This document shows, piece after piece, positions 36,223 through 46,714 of a stretch of DNA of 64,000 nt. A program made the translations under genes and the position numbers. Origin of the DNA: Dryas octopetala (lineage: Eukaryota > Streptophyta > Magnoliopsida > Rosales > Rosaceae); contig OY992839.1 in the NCBI GenBank assembly GCA_963921425.1, positions 436,501 through 500,500 of the forward strand, given 5' to 3'. Below the pieces are notes generated by a model. It did no database searches, was not told the origin of the DNA, and was given only the letters and a program-made list of their open reading frames with translations. Positions within the stretch are counted from its first letter, which is position 1; each line of letters starts with the position of its first letter.

Positions 36223-36855
36223 TGCATCTAAAAATAGTTAAATGTAAAGGAGCAAGGAGTATGATGTAGAACAAATGTCAGAACGGTTCATGCAACAACT
36301 CGACCGCCAGAAAGCTAAGAAAAAGAACAATCTTCAGCTCAGCCCAGTGTCAGAAATGAACACATGATATACCGATTCGAAAGGAACGATGAGACAAACC
36401 CAAGTTTATGGCGATAACCGAAGGCCTATTTTGGCCAAATTCTTTCGTTTAGGACTTCAAATAAGCAATTTAGTGTTTTTGAATAAGTTTTCTAAATTGT
36501 ACTTTATTTCTATTTTTATTTTCGTTTTGAATTTCGAACCTTTAGGGTTGTGAAAGTATTTTAACAACCTTTTTGGCTGCTTGTATTATCATTATTATCA
36601 TTTTAATCAGAAAATTTTAAGATTTCTCTCATTTCTCTGGTGGACTCCAGATTCTTTCTTAGAGTTAACGTTAGTTTTCTCTATTCTCTTTTGCTTGCAT
36701 GCTACACTGCGTTAGAGTACCCCAACAAACCCAATAAATGCATTCAATCACTTTGTTTGGTGCAAGTCTTAATCAAATGCATCTAAAAATAGTTAAATGT
36801 AAAGGAGCAAGGAGTAGCCCAACAAATGCATTTAATCACTATGTTTGGTGCAATT
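36223..36855. repeat. Short direct duplication around the 453-bp insertion
   Basis: ATGCATCTAAAAATAGTTAA with the following AGGAGCAAGGAGTA occurs at about 36223-36261 and again at 36779-36817. CCAACAAA...ATGCATT.AATCAC...GTTTGGTGCAA also occurs twice (from 36722 and from 36820). A roughly 95-bp segment was therefore duplicated next to the insertion. Confidence 0.7.
36262..36714. mobile_element. 453-bp LTR-like insertion with GAGTA target duplication
   Basis: Flanked by GAGTA at 36257-36261 and 36715-36719. The paralogous site in unit B (near 39788) lacks it, which supports an insertion. It begins TG. The interior has a T-rich leader-like stretch (TTTCTCTGGTGGACTCCAGA, then TAACGTTAGTTTTCTCTATT) resembling a retrotransposon LTR. 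The right end is TTA rather than CA, so the class is uncertain. Confidence 0.55.
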
Positions 36856-38252
36856 CAAAGTAGGAAAAATTACTCCACTTTTAGAACAATCTAATTAATT
36901 AATTATTCATACAACCATATATATGCATGATCTAACAGAAGATCAGTCAATACACAATTACAGGTCAATTTCTTAGAGTGAAATAACACACCGGCCAACA
37001 CCAAGGGTCATGCATTGAATTGTTTCAGAGACCAATGTGCATGTAGATCTTTATCAAATAACAAACTTAACAAAATTAATTTCAAATTATAGAATAAAAA
37101 CAATGATCGTCTCTGGGTTATGGCGTTTCACATATTTCTCTTTTTAGTTTTCTATAGAGCTAGCAATTCCTCATTATATCAGACCAAAAGAATATAAAAA
37201 AAAAACTGAAAACATGTCAAAATTGTATTCATCGATCTCAACTTGTAGACAAAATTTGTGTATATATGATGACCATTATACAACATCATGATATGACTAT
37301 ATGAGTAATTAAACTCATTAATATCTAAGCATCACAGTGATATTCCACACAAATTTTTCTGGAGCTTGTAGAGAGGAATAATCCTTATATAAAAAGATAT
37401 TTAGTCTAATGATGTGATTAAGCTGTCATTCTCTAAAGAATGTTCTCGATTCTTGATAGTTGTTTATATAGTGCGAACAATCCTACATGTGATTCTCAAA
37501 CTCTTATTTTGTGGGATATATATATATATATATAGAGAATTGAATGTCATGGTAGAGTTGCCACATTTGTTCTCAAAGAACAATCAGTAAATCAACAAAT
37601 TAATGGGTGGAATTAATAAGTGCCTCTAGCATTATTGTTGTTAAGATTCATATAGGCAAGTACATATATATCAACCTTAGTTACTTATTTGGTATCCGAG
37701 AGCTAGCAGCACTAGGCTTATTCAGCAGTACTAGGTGGTAGGTAAGGAAGCGCTTTGCAATGTTGCCATTTGCACCTTTGGGGAAGAAACCGCCGGGCTG
37801 GGATTCATTGCCAGTTGCATATACAACCCTCAAGATTTCAGTTGCTTTTCTTGAATACGAAAGTGAATTCACATTCGCGGATATGAAGTTCGTGATGGTC
37901 TTGTTCTCCGCCCCAAGCGTCTCAGGTACTATGATGCCTTCATCTCTGTTCCCACACATGCCAAGGTTGTTCCTAAGTGCAGAAATATGGTTGGTGAAAT
38001 CAGCCACTGTGAGGTTATATGGATGCACCTTCTTGTTGGCTCTCTCATACAGTAAGGTACGTTTCACTGCATCTTGTCCCAGCATCAACCCCCAAAAGAG
38101 ATGCAGCCAACTAAAGTAAGTGCTTGGTCAAATAGTTTTGCGAAATTCTCACGGCTCAGGTCTAATAGAGGCCTTGGAAATCCTCCTACTGTTGTAGTAA
38201 TTGCTCAGATCGATCATCGAAAATTAATACTTTAATCAATATACTAAATACC

Positions 38253-38380
38253 ATGCATCATCATCATTAATGGTTGTTAACAATTTAAAGGCTAAACGAT
38301 GATTTTGGTGTCTGTAATGCATCATCATCATTAATGGTTGTTAACAATTCAAAGGCTAAACGATGATTTTGGTGTCTGTA
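38253..38380. repeat. Perfect-phase 64-bp tandem duplication
   Basis: Two adjacent copies (38253-38316 and 38317-38380) start ATGCATCATCATCATTAATG and end TTTTGGTGTCTGTA. They differ at about one position, so the duplication is recent. It lies in intron 1 of the pseudogene. Confidence 0.9.
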
Positions 38381-38523
38381 GTTAGAGTCAAGTTCCACTA
38401 AGGTACCTGTAGTCTCAATTTTGGTATTATAGTTTACTCATTGTGTGAATTGTGATCCAAATTATCCAATACCAAAATTAATAGGCGCCTTAACGAAACT
38501 TGGCTCAAACAGGTACCAAAATC
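38365..38523. mobile_element. Small inverted-repeat (MITE-like) insert in pseudogene intron
   Basis: The left end GATTTTGGTGTCTGTAGTTA and the reverse complement of the right end GATTTTGGTACCTGTTTGAG are similar. Both are followed by AGTT..AC/GTTAAGG and a later ATTTTGGTAT. The intact gene copy lacks it. The 64-bp duplication overlaps its left end. Confidence 0.5.
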
Positions 38524-38836
38524 TTAATTTGGCCGAAATTAAAATATGCAATATAGTTGGTGAATGAGTATATGTCTACATACCTAATATGACCAATTTT
38601 TTGATAACCAAATTCTTGGATGATGAGAGGAAGAAGAGGGTGATCATGGAGATTGGCCTTCTGAGCCCCAATGGGAGGAGGACCGCCTTGGGTCAACTCT
38701 GGACTGATTTGGTCGAGGCCTTTGCCAAAAGCACCATGCAGAAACCATTCAGCCTCCAAGTATTCCAAGTTCAGAGAAACTTCAATCCGCTGAGTGTCAT
38801 TGGCTTCAATGGATCCGCAGTTAAGAGCACTACCAT

Positions 38837-38962
38837 TGTGATAGAATTAGAGCATCCAACCCAAAACCAATTGGCAATGGGTGGAGAGGTCCAAGACTTA
38901 TAAGCACATATGTTAAGCTCTAGTTTTCCAATGTGGGACATTGTTCCACATTACTCTTAACA
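38837..38962. mobile_element. 126-bp TRIM/solo-LTR-like insertion in exon 1 of pseudogene
   Basis: The insert runs TGTGATAG...CTTAACA, has TG...CA ends and is flanked by CAT on both sides. The intact paralogue reads straight through this site. The inner motif CCAATGTGGGACATTGTTCC is of a type seen in short plant LTRs. The class assignment is an inference. Confidence 0.6.
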
Positions 38963-39062
38963 CATTAATGACCTCAATGCTGCACACATATTCCAGTGCA
39001 AGAACAAAAACAAAGGCACTAGTGAAATAATAAGATATTGAACAAGTAGCCATGGCTTTCAT

Positions 39063-40121
39063 GCAACCAAACTAGGCTAACTAGCTAGCTAGTTGATAAA
39101 AAAAGTCATGCACATATCTGAGTGAAACCATTCATCAACCTTGTACATATATATAGACATGCAAGTCCGTTTGGGGATCGAGGGAGAAAAAAGGTTAGGG
39201 GACTATGAATAATGGCTGGCCTCCATTGTCACAAAATTTCACCAAAAGAGTTGTCCTTTGATCCTCCCCAAAAGAATGCAATCCTAGCCAAATGGTTAAA
39301 CGTCCATCAAGTGGAAAGTATTTTTCGGCCAAGTGAATGGGACACTAATGCTTGCAGCTCGTTTCTTCTTTTGCTTTCACAATGAAAGGTTTACATATAT
39401 TTCTGATTTGTTTTAGGTGATTGAACGAGTAAAGAGATATGAGATGAACCAGAAGGCAATTACCAATAAGAGGATTCACATTACCACGTCACTGACTACT
39501 GAGTACTGACTAGACATGCCACAAGGTCACAAGATTCATGAGCTTTAACTGGGTTGGTTGTTTAACAACCCTAATGGGATCCACATCTGTGTCTCATGAT
39601 CAGTTGCTGAAATATGATTTTTCGGTTAGGTATATAATTAAAACTTGTTTTAAGTGTAAATTAAGAGAAAGCTTTCTAATCAGGTAGTTATTGATATTCT
39701 GTAGAGAGGTAAATGATTCTAAAAATAGTTATGTAAAGGGGCAAGCTTTCTCTAAAGAAGAGTGTAGTGGTCACCCAACCAAGGAGTAGCCCAACAAATG
39801 TCAAATGCATTCAATCACTCTGTTTGATTCAAGTCTTAATAAAATCTATACATCAGCAATTGAAATGTAGGAAGAATTTTGTTGAGTAACTATTCATACA
39901 ACCATGCATGAACCAGCACAAGATCAGTTGAAACTGGAAGTGAACTTACCAAAACTTTTTAATGAAAAAATCAAATTTCTAAAGCACATCCTTAAAATCA
40001 AATTTCTAAATTAGGCCTACTGGGATAGTTTACATGCTTGAAAGCATGCAAACTGTATTACAGAACTGTGTCCTTGAATTAGCAACAGCATATTATGGAG
40101 GGGCCTAAGAACAAAGGGGGT
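39063..40121. other. Spacer, right end of duplication unit B
   Basis: Promoter of the pseudogene copy (TATATATA at 39148-39155), then sequence shared with unit A to about 39935, then the 3' flank of FolD. No supported gene. Confidence 0.55.
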
Positions 40122-42017
40122 TTATTGTGCAATCACACGCTTAGCACCATCCAAAGTATTCTTGAGAAGCATTGCAACAGTCATTGGGCCTACTCCACCA
40201 GGAACAGGAGTTACCCATCCAGCTACCTTACATGCTTCCTGGAAATCTACATCTCCAACCAATCTATATCCTGCCTTTTTACTTGGGTCGTCTACAGCAT
40301 TTGTGCCAACATCAATGACTGCAGCACCGGGTTTTATCCAACTCCCCTTGATCTGACATTCAGTAACAAATTCAATAACAAAATTGATGTGAATAGATTT
40401 CACAATATTTTCAAAAGGAAAAATCATAATCCCCACTGAGGACAACAAAGACAAGGAACCTATAGGAGAACAGATCCAATGTATGCTTCAAGAATTTATC
40501 CAGACAACTTGTTGCTTAAAAGCATCAAAGGTACTGTCTTACAACTTGAAAGTGACAGTCTGACAGATGATGGAACTATGGAAGTATCAAGGCCTAGGAA
40601 TCCTTTTTACTTTCACTTAGGATAAATGAAATGAGACAACTAATCCTATTCTCTCAGTTGCATTTGTGTTTTATTGCGTAAGCATATTTTAAGATGTTTG
40701 AAGTATTTGACTATGCACAAGATTTGGAATGTTATCTTAAGCATATCTTAGTAGGATGTCCTCTAGTGTTCTGTGCTGGTATTTGTGGGTGAACTACATA
40801 GGTGTTTAACATATTTTTAACTAGAACCAGACTGAGACTAGATTTTCCATGGAAATCCAATTAATATTAAACAAGATCACACCTGCATGTTATAAGATGA
40901 TGTTACTGTATATCAAGAAACAATAATCTATAAACTGCCTACCATCATTGGCTGTCCTGCTGCAGCAATAATAATGTCCGCTTCACGAATGATACTCTCT
41001 GGATCATGAGAGTGAGAGTGGACTATGGTAACGGTAGCATCTGCTTTCAAAAGCAGCAATGAAACAGGCAATCCAACTATGTTACTTCTGCCCACCACCA
41101 CTGCCTTCTTCCCCTTTATGCTTATACCACTCCGCGACAGGAGTTCAAGACAGCCCTGCAGAGAAAACCAACTCATGAAGCAAAACTGTGATTTACCAGA
41201 TGGATGACTTTCAGGGCTCCATGTGAATAAATCTTGGACAATAAGGGTTGCATGTTTTACTGAACACTCACAAATAAAAACATACATGAGTGTGTGCGTC
41301 TGCATCTATCTGTGTTTGAAAACATAACTGGAGTGTCTTGCCTTGGGTGTGCAAGGAAGGAACAGAGGTTCTCTGCCTTTCATTGCAAGCTTGCCAATGT
41401 TGAGAGGATGAAAGCCATCAACATCTTTCTCAATGCTGATTTCACTTAACACTTTCTCTTCATTAATATGCTTCGGCAATGGAAGCTGGACTAGTATACC
41501 TGTTAATAAAATAAAACCTACTTTCAAAACCAACAATGCAAATTTAGGACATAAAAAACCAGATTCCACTAAGCTCAAAATATAAAATTTTGCAATTAAT
41601 TCAAAATTAAACAGTGAGCATCATCATTCATGTAACCAACCATGTACATCAGGATTGGCATTTAATTCGTGAACTTTGGCAATGAGGTCATCTTGGGAGA
41701 CATGCTCGGGGAGGTCTATGTCCACAGATTTAATGCCAATTTCAGCGCATGCCTTTCGCTTCATGCTCACATAGCTTTGGGAGTCCTTCCTGTTCCCTAC
41801 TATCACTACTGCCAGTCCTGGCACCTAAATAATTGCACAATTGCATTGTCAAAGACTCACAATTCATCCACTAAATAATTACCTAAATTCAGATAGAGCA
41901 AACCTTGCCATAATTCTGAGAGAGATGGCGGACTTCCTGAGCAATTTCGGAACGGATAGTCTGGGCTATGGCTTTGCCATCAATTATCGTAGCCTTGTGA
42001 TCTGATTGTGACGCCAT
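40122..42017 (-). CDS. FOLD2: Methylenetetrahydrofolate dehydrogenase/cyclohydrolase (FolD2-like)
   Basis: Five exons on the minus strand: 42017-41904, 41824-41641, 41499-41342, 41155-40943 and 40352-40122, giving 299 residues, the same length as the cytosolic plant FolD. FolD interconverts 5,10-methylene-, methenyl- and 10-formyl-tetrahydrofolate using NADP+. Visible signatures are [14 protein letters not shown] (with the catalytic Tyr and Lys), [23 protein letters not shown], the Rossmann loop [17 protein letters not shown] and the C-terminal [16 protein letters not shown]. There is no transit peptide, so it is probably cytosolic. The third intron has a GC donor (AAG then GCAAGA at 41341) with a normal AG acceptor; the other introns are GT-AG. 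Confidence 0.95.
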
Positions 42018-43436
42018 TGATCAACCACTCTCTCAGTCTCCAAGAGATTAGAGGTGGGTTGAGATAGACAGAGGGTCTACTGTGGTTTCTGAGGGATAGC
42101 TGATGAGGAGCTCGAACCTCAATGTGTTACTGTAACCCACTACTACAATTATTGATATTAAAACATACTACTCAATTACTGTCCCATAAAAATCATAAAT
42201 TAAGATTAAAATGAAAGTGGATCATATATCAGCACATGTTAAAGAAACAAATTTAGAGTGGTTTCTAGTTTGTTAAGAATAGAGTGATATCATCTTTACC
42301 ATGGACAACAACTAAACACAAAAGGTTTTATTCACAATTTGGAAGTCAAAAGAATAAAGAAAAAGTTTGGACTTTAAAAACGGTTTCGATTGCATTTTCT
42401 TACTTATTATTTGAGCAACTGCAAATTGAGAGTCGAGGACAGAGAGCTTGCTTTTCTTATCTTGCTTTTTAGCTTTTCTAATAGGACACAAGTTAAGCAA
42501 CCATTCTAGAATCCAGGAAAGGGTCCAGAAAAAAAAAATAAAAAAAATTTTTTGATTTCTAAGAAAAAAAAAAACCAAAGACAAAAGAAAAATGCAAGCT
42601 TTCCCTGCGTTTCAACCAAAGTCCCTGGCTGAAAGCAAAATTTCTAGTTGATTTATATAGACAATCTCAATTGCTACTAATCAGAGTTTTATACTGTAAC
42701 AAATGAATAATATATTACAAAAGCTGCATAATTATGGAACAGATCATAACCCCAATAGAAATGGGATGGCATGGGAAGGAACCCATATCACCTTATCTCC
42801 TTTTCATGAAGAAGATGAAGAGAAATTATGAGGACCAGTTCAGGCCCTCAATTTCAATTGGAATCTGGAGGCCTAGTCCCTAGTATAACATAAACTCAGA
42901 TTTGACTTTACTCAAAATTAGATCTTTGGCAAAGCTTGCTCTTACACACAACTCACCAGCCCTACAGAACCTAAGAGCATCGGCATAAATGCTCATTTAA
43001 TTGTGAATTCAAAGCAAACCACTGAATAAGAAAAGTTTCTTACCTCTGGCCAGTGGCGAAGTTATTGGTTGGTGCTGTCGTTACTCAGAGTTGTGGTGGG
43101 AGAGAATATGAAAGAGTGAGAGATAGACTCTGAGAAAAGGGGAGGGGTCAATTAGGGATTTGGGTATTTCACTTTATTTTATTTTTTTTGTGGAATACCA
43201 AATTAGCACTTGCCAGTTTGGTATTTTACTATTTTCCATTGCAGTCAATGTGTCAAGACAAAAATACTAAAATATCTCAAAAAATATATCATTTATGTCT
43301 TGACTCTTGAGACTCTGAGTGTAATTCCAAGATTACCTACCATATTCAAAGTAACTTTAGCTTTTATGCACAGTGCAGTGGAGGATGAGATAATAATAAT
43401 AGAGGAGAAAAAGAAAGCAAGAGAGACACACACAAA
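42018..43436. other. Divergent spacer between FolD and MLO
   Basis: Shared promoter region of the two divergent genes. On the minus strand, near 43053-43140, there is a pyrimidine-rich stretch ending CTGGCCAGAG followed by GTAAGAAAC. It could be a non-coding first exon of FolD with an intron of about 0.9 kb. This is speculative. Confidence 0.4.
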
Positions 43437-44945
43437 ATGACTGGTGGCGGCGAAGAAGGGTTCTCATTAGAGTTCACACCGACATGGGTTGTTGCAGCAG
43501 TGTGCACTTTGATCGTCGCCATTTCTCTGGCATTGGAGCGCCTGCTCCACTATGGAGGCAAGTACTTGAAGAAGAAGAAACAGATGCCTCTCTATGAAGC
43601 ATTGCAGAAAGTGAAGGAGGAGCTCATGCTCTTGGGCTTCATCTCCCTCCTCCTCACTGTCTCCCAAAACGTCCTCTCCAAAATCTGCGTTGCAGAGAGC
43701 GTAATGGAGAATCTGCTGCCTTGCAAACCCGAGGACAAAAAAAAAGAAGCAGCAACAACCACTTCCCATTATGCGATGAGCTTCTTCTTCAAGAAAATTT
43801 CTGGGTCTGGTCGGAAGCTTTTGGCTGAGGAGTCGACGGAGGCCCAGATCGGGTACTGTGCCCAAAAGCATAAGGTACCATTGTTATCAGTTGAAGCCTT
43901 GCATCATTTGCATATCTTTATTTTCGTCTTAGCCATTGTCCATGTGAGCTTCTGTGTGCTCACTGTTGTTTTCGGGGGGATAAAGATTCGTCAATGGAAG
44001 GGTTGGGAGGAATCGATTGCGAAAGAGAATTATGATACACAACAAGTTCTTAAAAAGAAGGTGACCCATGTCCAGCAACATGCTTTTATCAGAGCCCATT
44101 TTCAGGGTATGGGTAAAGATTCAGTCTTGTTGGGTTGGCTTCAATCTTTTCTCAAGCAATTTTATGCATCTGTGACCAAATCAGATTATGTGACTTTGAG
44201 ACTAGGTTTCATCAACACCCATTGCAGGGGAAACCCCAAGTTTAATTTTCACAAATACATGATTCGTGCTCTTGAAGATGATTTTAGGAAAGTGGTTGGT
44301 ATAAGTTGGTATCTTTGGGTGTTTGTGGTCATCTTCTTGCTGCTGAATGTTAATGGCTGGCATACATATTTCTGGATAGCATTCCTTCCTTTCTTTCTTC
44401 TACTTGCTGTGGGCACTAAGTTGGAGCATGTAATTTCGCAGTTGGCTCATGAGGTTGCTGAGAAACATATAGCCATAGAAGGGGACCTAGTAGTTCAGCC
44501 ATCAGATGAACACTTTTGGTTTCATCGGCCCAAACTTGTCCTCTTCTTGATTCATTTCATCCTTTTCCAAAACTCCTTCGAGATTGCCTTCTTTTTCTGG
44601 ATATTGTTTCAGTATGGTTTTGACTCCTGCATAATGGGACAAGTGCGTTACATTGTCCCCAGGCTTATTATTGGGGTGTTCATTCAGGTGCTCTGTAGTT
44701 ACAGCACTCTTCCACTTTATGCCATTGTCACACAGATGGGAAGCTCTTTCAAGAAAGCAATATTTGATGACCATGTGCAAGTGGGTCTTGTTGGTTGGGC
44801 TCAGAAGGTCAAGAAAAAGAAGGAGCTAAAAGCTACTAGCGATGCCTCTGGCTCTGGCCAAGCAAGTTCCCATGATGGTTCTACTATGGGACTTCAGCTG
44901 GGAAAATTAATCAAAAAGGCAACCAAGCAGGAAGAGAGTAACTAA
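43437..44945 (+). CDS. MLO-like protein, MLO1 clade, intronless
   Basis: One uninterrupted frame of 502 residues covers the complete family architecture. There is an extracellular N-terminus, seven transmembrane segments (first near TWVVAAVCTLIVAISLALER, last near LIIGVFIQVLCSYSTLPLYA) and the conserved loops SVTKSDYVTLRLGFI and NFHKYMIRALEDDF. The VVQPSDEHFWFHRP block and a C-terminal calmodulin-binding helix (VGLVGWAQKVKKKK) complete it. MLO proteins are plasma-membrane calcium-channel-like proteins. Some clades confer powdery mildew susceptibility, others act in roots and reproduction. The sequence is closest to the MLO1/13/15-type clade rather than the mildew clade. Plant MLO genes normally have about 14 exons, so the lack of introns points to a retrocopy. 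The frame is clean, so it may be an expressed retrogene. Confidence 0.93.
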   Translation: MTGGGEEGFSLEFTPTWVVAAVCTLIVAISLALERLLHYGGKYLKKKKQMPLYEALQKVKEELMLLGFISLLLTVSQNVLSKICVAESVMENLLPCKPEDKKKEAATTTSHYAMSFFFKKISGSGRKLLAEESTEAQIGYCAQKHKVPLLSVEALHHLHIFIFVLAIVHVSFCVLTVVFGGIKIRQWKGWEESIAKENYDTQQVLKKKVTHVQQHAFIRAHFQGMGKDSVLLGWLQSFLKQFYASVTKSDYVTLRLGFINTHCRGNPKFNFHKYMIRALEDDFRKVVGISWYLWVFVVIFLLLNVNGWHTYFWIAFLPFFLLLAVGTKLEHVISQLAHEVAEKHIAIEGDLVVQPSDEHFWFHRPKLVLFLIHFILFQNSFEIAFFFWILFQYGFDSCIMGQVRYIVPRLIIGVFIQVLCSYSTLPLYAIVTQMGSSFKKAIFDDHVQVGLVGWAQKVKKKKELKATSDASGSGQASSHDGSTMGLQLGKLIKKATKQEESN

Positions 44946-45465
44946 AAAGATATGTATTGTTGTAGAATTAGTATAGCTATAGTTGTTGTATGATTTGTAT
45001 CTAGATTTCTGCTTGTGCCTACTTGACTTCTAATATAAGCTTGTTACTAATAAATTTTGGAGTTTAGCGAGTGCTCTCACAATTTTCAATAGTTGGGCCA
45101 ATTGCACTTGTTACTGCAAAACCCAAACTTGCATACTAACTCTTTTGGATTCAGGGAAAGAGATGATGAACTCTTTTCCTGGTGTGGGGAAGGTGCTCTA
45201 CCATCAGACAAATTATATTCATGCAAAAATTAGTTTTCTTTACATGTTCTGCATCTAAGAGTTCTTTTATTAATCAAAGCAAATACATAATGTCCTGATA
45301 TACAGTTGTTGATATCTTGGTGATACATTCATATAGTATTATTTCTCTTCACATTCATATGGTATTATTACATGAGTCATGGACTATCATACATGTTTTC
45401 AAATTTCAAGAATTTTTGATTCATCACCCAATTCTCTATACTACTTGATTGTTTATTACAAGAGC
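44946..45465. other. Spacer after MLO
   Basis: 3' flank of MLO and 3' flank of the small gene at 45466. AT-rich, nothing else seen. Confidence 0.5.
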
Positions 45466-45702
45466 TTAAGTGTGGCTCCATGACCCCAAGAACATCAGAG
45501 TTCTCATTGGGTCTTCTGCAGAGTAGTTCCACCTTCGTCTCTCAATTGCTTTTGAAATTAAGAGACCCGTACCATTCTGAGCTCCATGCCTGGCCATGAC
45601 CAGCATGGCTGCCTCATAAGCCTGCCCAAGCCTTTCCCGGAAACCTCTCTTCGATCCCTCACATAGAGAAGAACTCTCCCCACAGATGTTTTGAGGTTTC
45701 AT
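45466..45702 (-). CDS. Small protein of 78 residues, not recognised
   Basis: A single-exon frame starts at an ATG (45702) and has a TATA-like element 70 bases upstream. The protein has an N-terminal Ser/Cys-rich part, then a basic amphipathic stretch (KRGFRERLGQAYEAAMLVMA). It ends in a Trp-rich tail (RRRWNYSAEDPMRTLMFLGS, then WSHT). It has no signal peptide and no membrane segment. Codon use and composition look like real coding DNA, unlike the surrounding AT-rich spacer. I do not recognise the family and assign no function. Confidence 0.6.
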   Translation of the reverse strand: MKPQNICGESSSLCEGSKRGFRERLGQAYEAAMLVMARHGAQNGTGLLISKAIERRRWNYSAEDPMRTLMFLGSWSHT

Positions 45703-45770
45703 TGTTTATAATCTGTGTTTGTGAGGCCAAGAGCCTAAGATATTAGAATTGCAGATGGCCTTGTCTGGGT

Positions 45771-45780
45771 TCTTATAGAA
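45771..45780 (-). promoter_or_regulatory. TATA-like element of the small gene
   Basis: On the minus strand the sequence reads TTCTATAAGA, about 70 bases before the ATG at 45702. It supports the small open frame being a gene. Confidence 0.5.
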
Positions 45781-46714
45781 GAACAAAGGGTTGGATACGA
45801 ACCTTTTGATGTGGCTAATTTCACATGGGTTTAGAAACTAACAGATGCTGAATAGTTGATGTTGTGACCCAACTAGTGTAAAATATTCATTGTCTTGTCT
45901 GCATATATCATCCTTAATACATGAACAGATGCTTAATATCAAATTGTGCAGGAAGGAACATGTAACATGTTACATGGTCATGTGACTCGGAATCCAATGC
46001 CATATTACATTATTACTAGCATATGTGCTCATTGTGCTTTTGTCTGATGCTAAAAATTGAAAGGTGATAGGCATTGGAGTGATATCATATCATATTCGAA
46101 TTTCTGATGCGCTAAGAATTTGTAAGATGCCCTCCATGCCCCTTTCAAATCCGGATTTGCTTTTTGGCATATTTGGATTCCAAATATTTCAAAATCAAAA
46201 CAAGCAAAATGTTGATTGTGACTTGTGAGCTATCAAACAAAGATGCTTTATCGTGCAAAGACAACCCACGTGTGGCTGATATGCTCACTCGGTACTCCCA
46301 AGTCCCAACTCTCAATGTAAAATGGTGGAAAGAAATGAGTGGAAAACGGGACAGGAGGATAAAAATTGACTCTTAATAGAAACATTGACTAATGGTCGCC
46401 CTATCAACGTCTCCTCTCTTATCTATTTGCGTTGGGATATTTTTGCCACCAAACCGAGCCTTTTGACTCCGGATCCGGGTTCACGGGCCAAAGTCTTTGG
46501 GCCTAAATAAGAGTCCACTTCTTAGGCTAAGACTGCCCGCTAAGTTATATGGGCTTAACTACACAAAAATATTTTGGGCCACAAGTAAAACAGTTGCCTT
46601 TTTCACTGGGTTGCGTTAGTTTAGAAGCCCAATCCTGCTGAACAAACTCCATGGATTTGATTTCTTCTTTTGTGTTGTAACCAAAATTCCCTTTATTTTT
46701 TTAACTCCAAGGTG

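Larger units (their letters stand above)
34276..37680. other. Spacer between the two desiccation-gene copies
   Basis: Promoter of the intact copy, then AT-rich DNA with an AT run near 35301-35320, a 453-bp insertion (36262-36714), the junction of duplication units A and B near 37000, and the 3' flank of the pseudogene. No supported gene. Confidence 0.5.
37681..39062 (-). pseudogene. Decayed duplicate of the desiccation-related (PCC13-62-like) gene
   Basis: The start codon (39062) and signal peptide survive. Exon 1 is then interrupted by a 126-bp insertion (38837-38962) that brings a stop, and resumes as EYLEAEWFLHGAFGKGLDQI through GHIR. Intron 1 has gained a 64-bp tandem duplication and a MITE-like insert. 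Exon 2 is truncated after its first 25-30 codons, and the rest of it and intron 2 are deleted (junction near 38115). Exon 3 has one extra G near 38078-38080 compared with the intact copy. It then reads through the conserved RPYNLTVA-equivalent and PGGFFPKGANGNIA blocks to a different C-terminus. Four independent lesions make function very unlikely. Confidence 0.92.
31165..39935. repeat. Tandem segmental duplication, unit A about 31165-36955, unit B about 37040-39935
   Basis: Collinear similarity is visible between the units in several places. ATCTTTATCAAA with TTTCAAATTATAGAA is at 31174-31270 and 37052-37105. GACCATTATACAACATCATG is near 31850 and 37270. GATATTTAGTCTAATGAT is near 32010 and 37395. 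The desiccation-related gene is in both. TTTTAGGTGATTGAACGAGT is near 35904 and 39412, and GGAGTAGCCCAACAAATG is near 36812 and 39784. Unit A carries the intact gene and extra inserts (tandem array, 453-bp insertion). Unit B is shorter and carries the decayed gene. Confidence 0.88.

Noticed and set aside
43053..43140. Separate minus-strand gene between FolD and MLO
   Set aside because: Only a possible non-coding exon with a GTAAGA donor is visible. No coding exon follows, so at most it is a FolD 5' UTR exon.
43467..43871. Antisense open frame opposite the MLO N-terminus
   Set aside because: Shadow of the MLO coding sequence, Leu/Cys-rich with no features.
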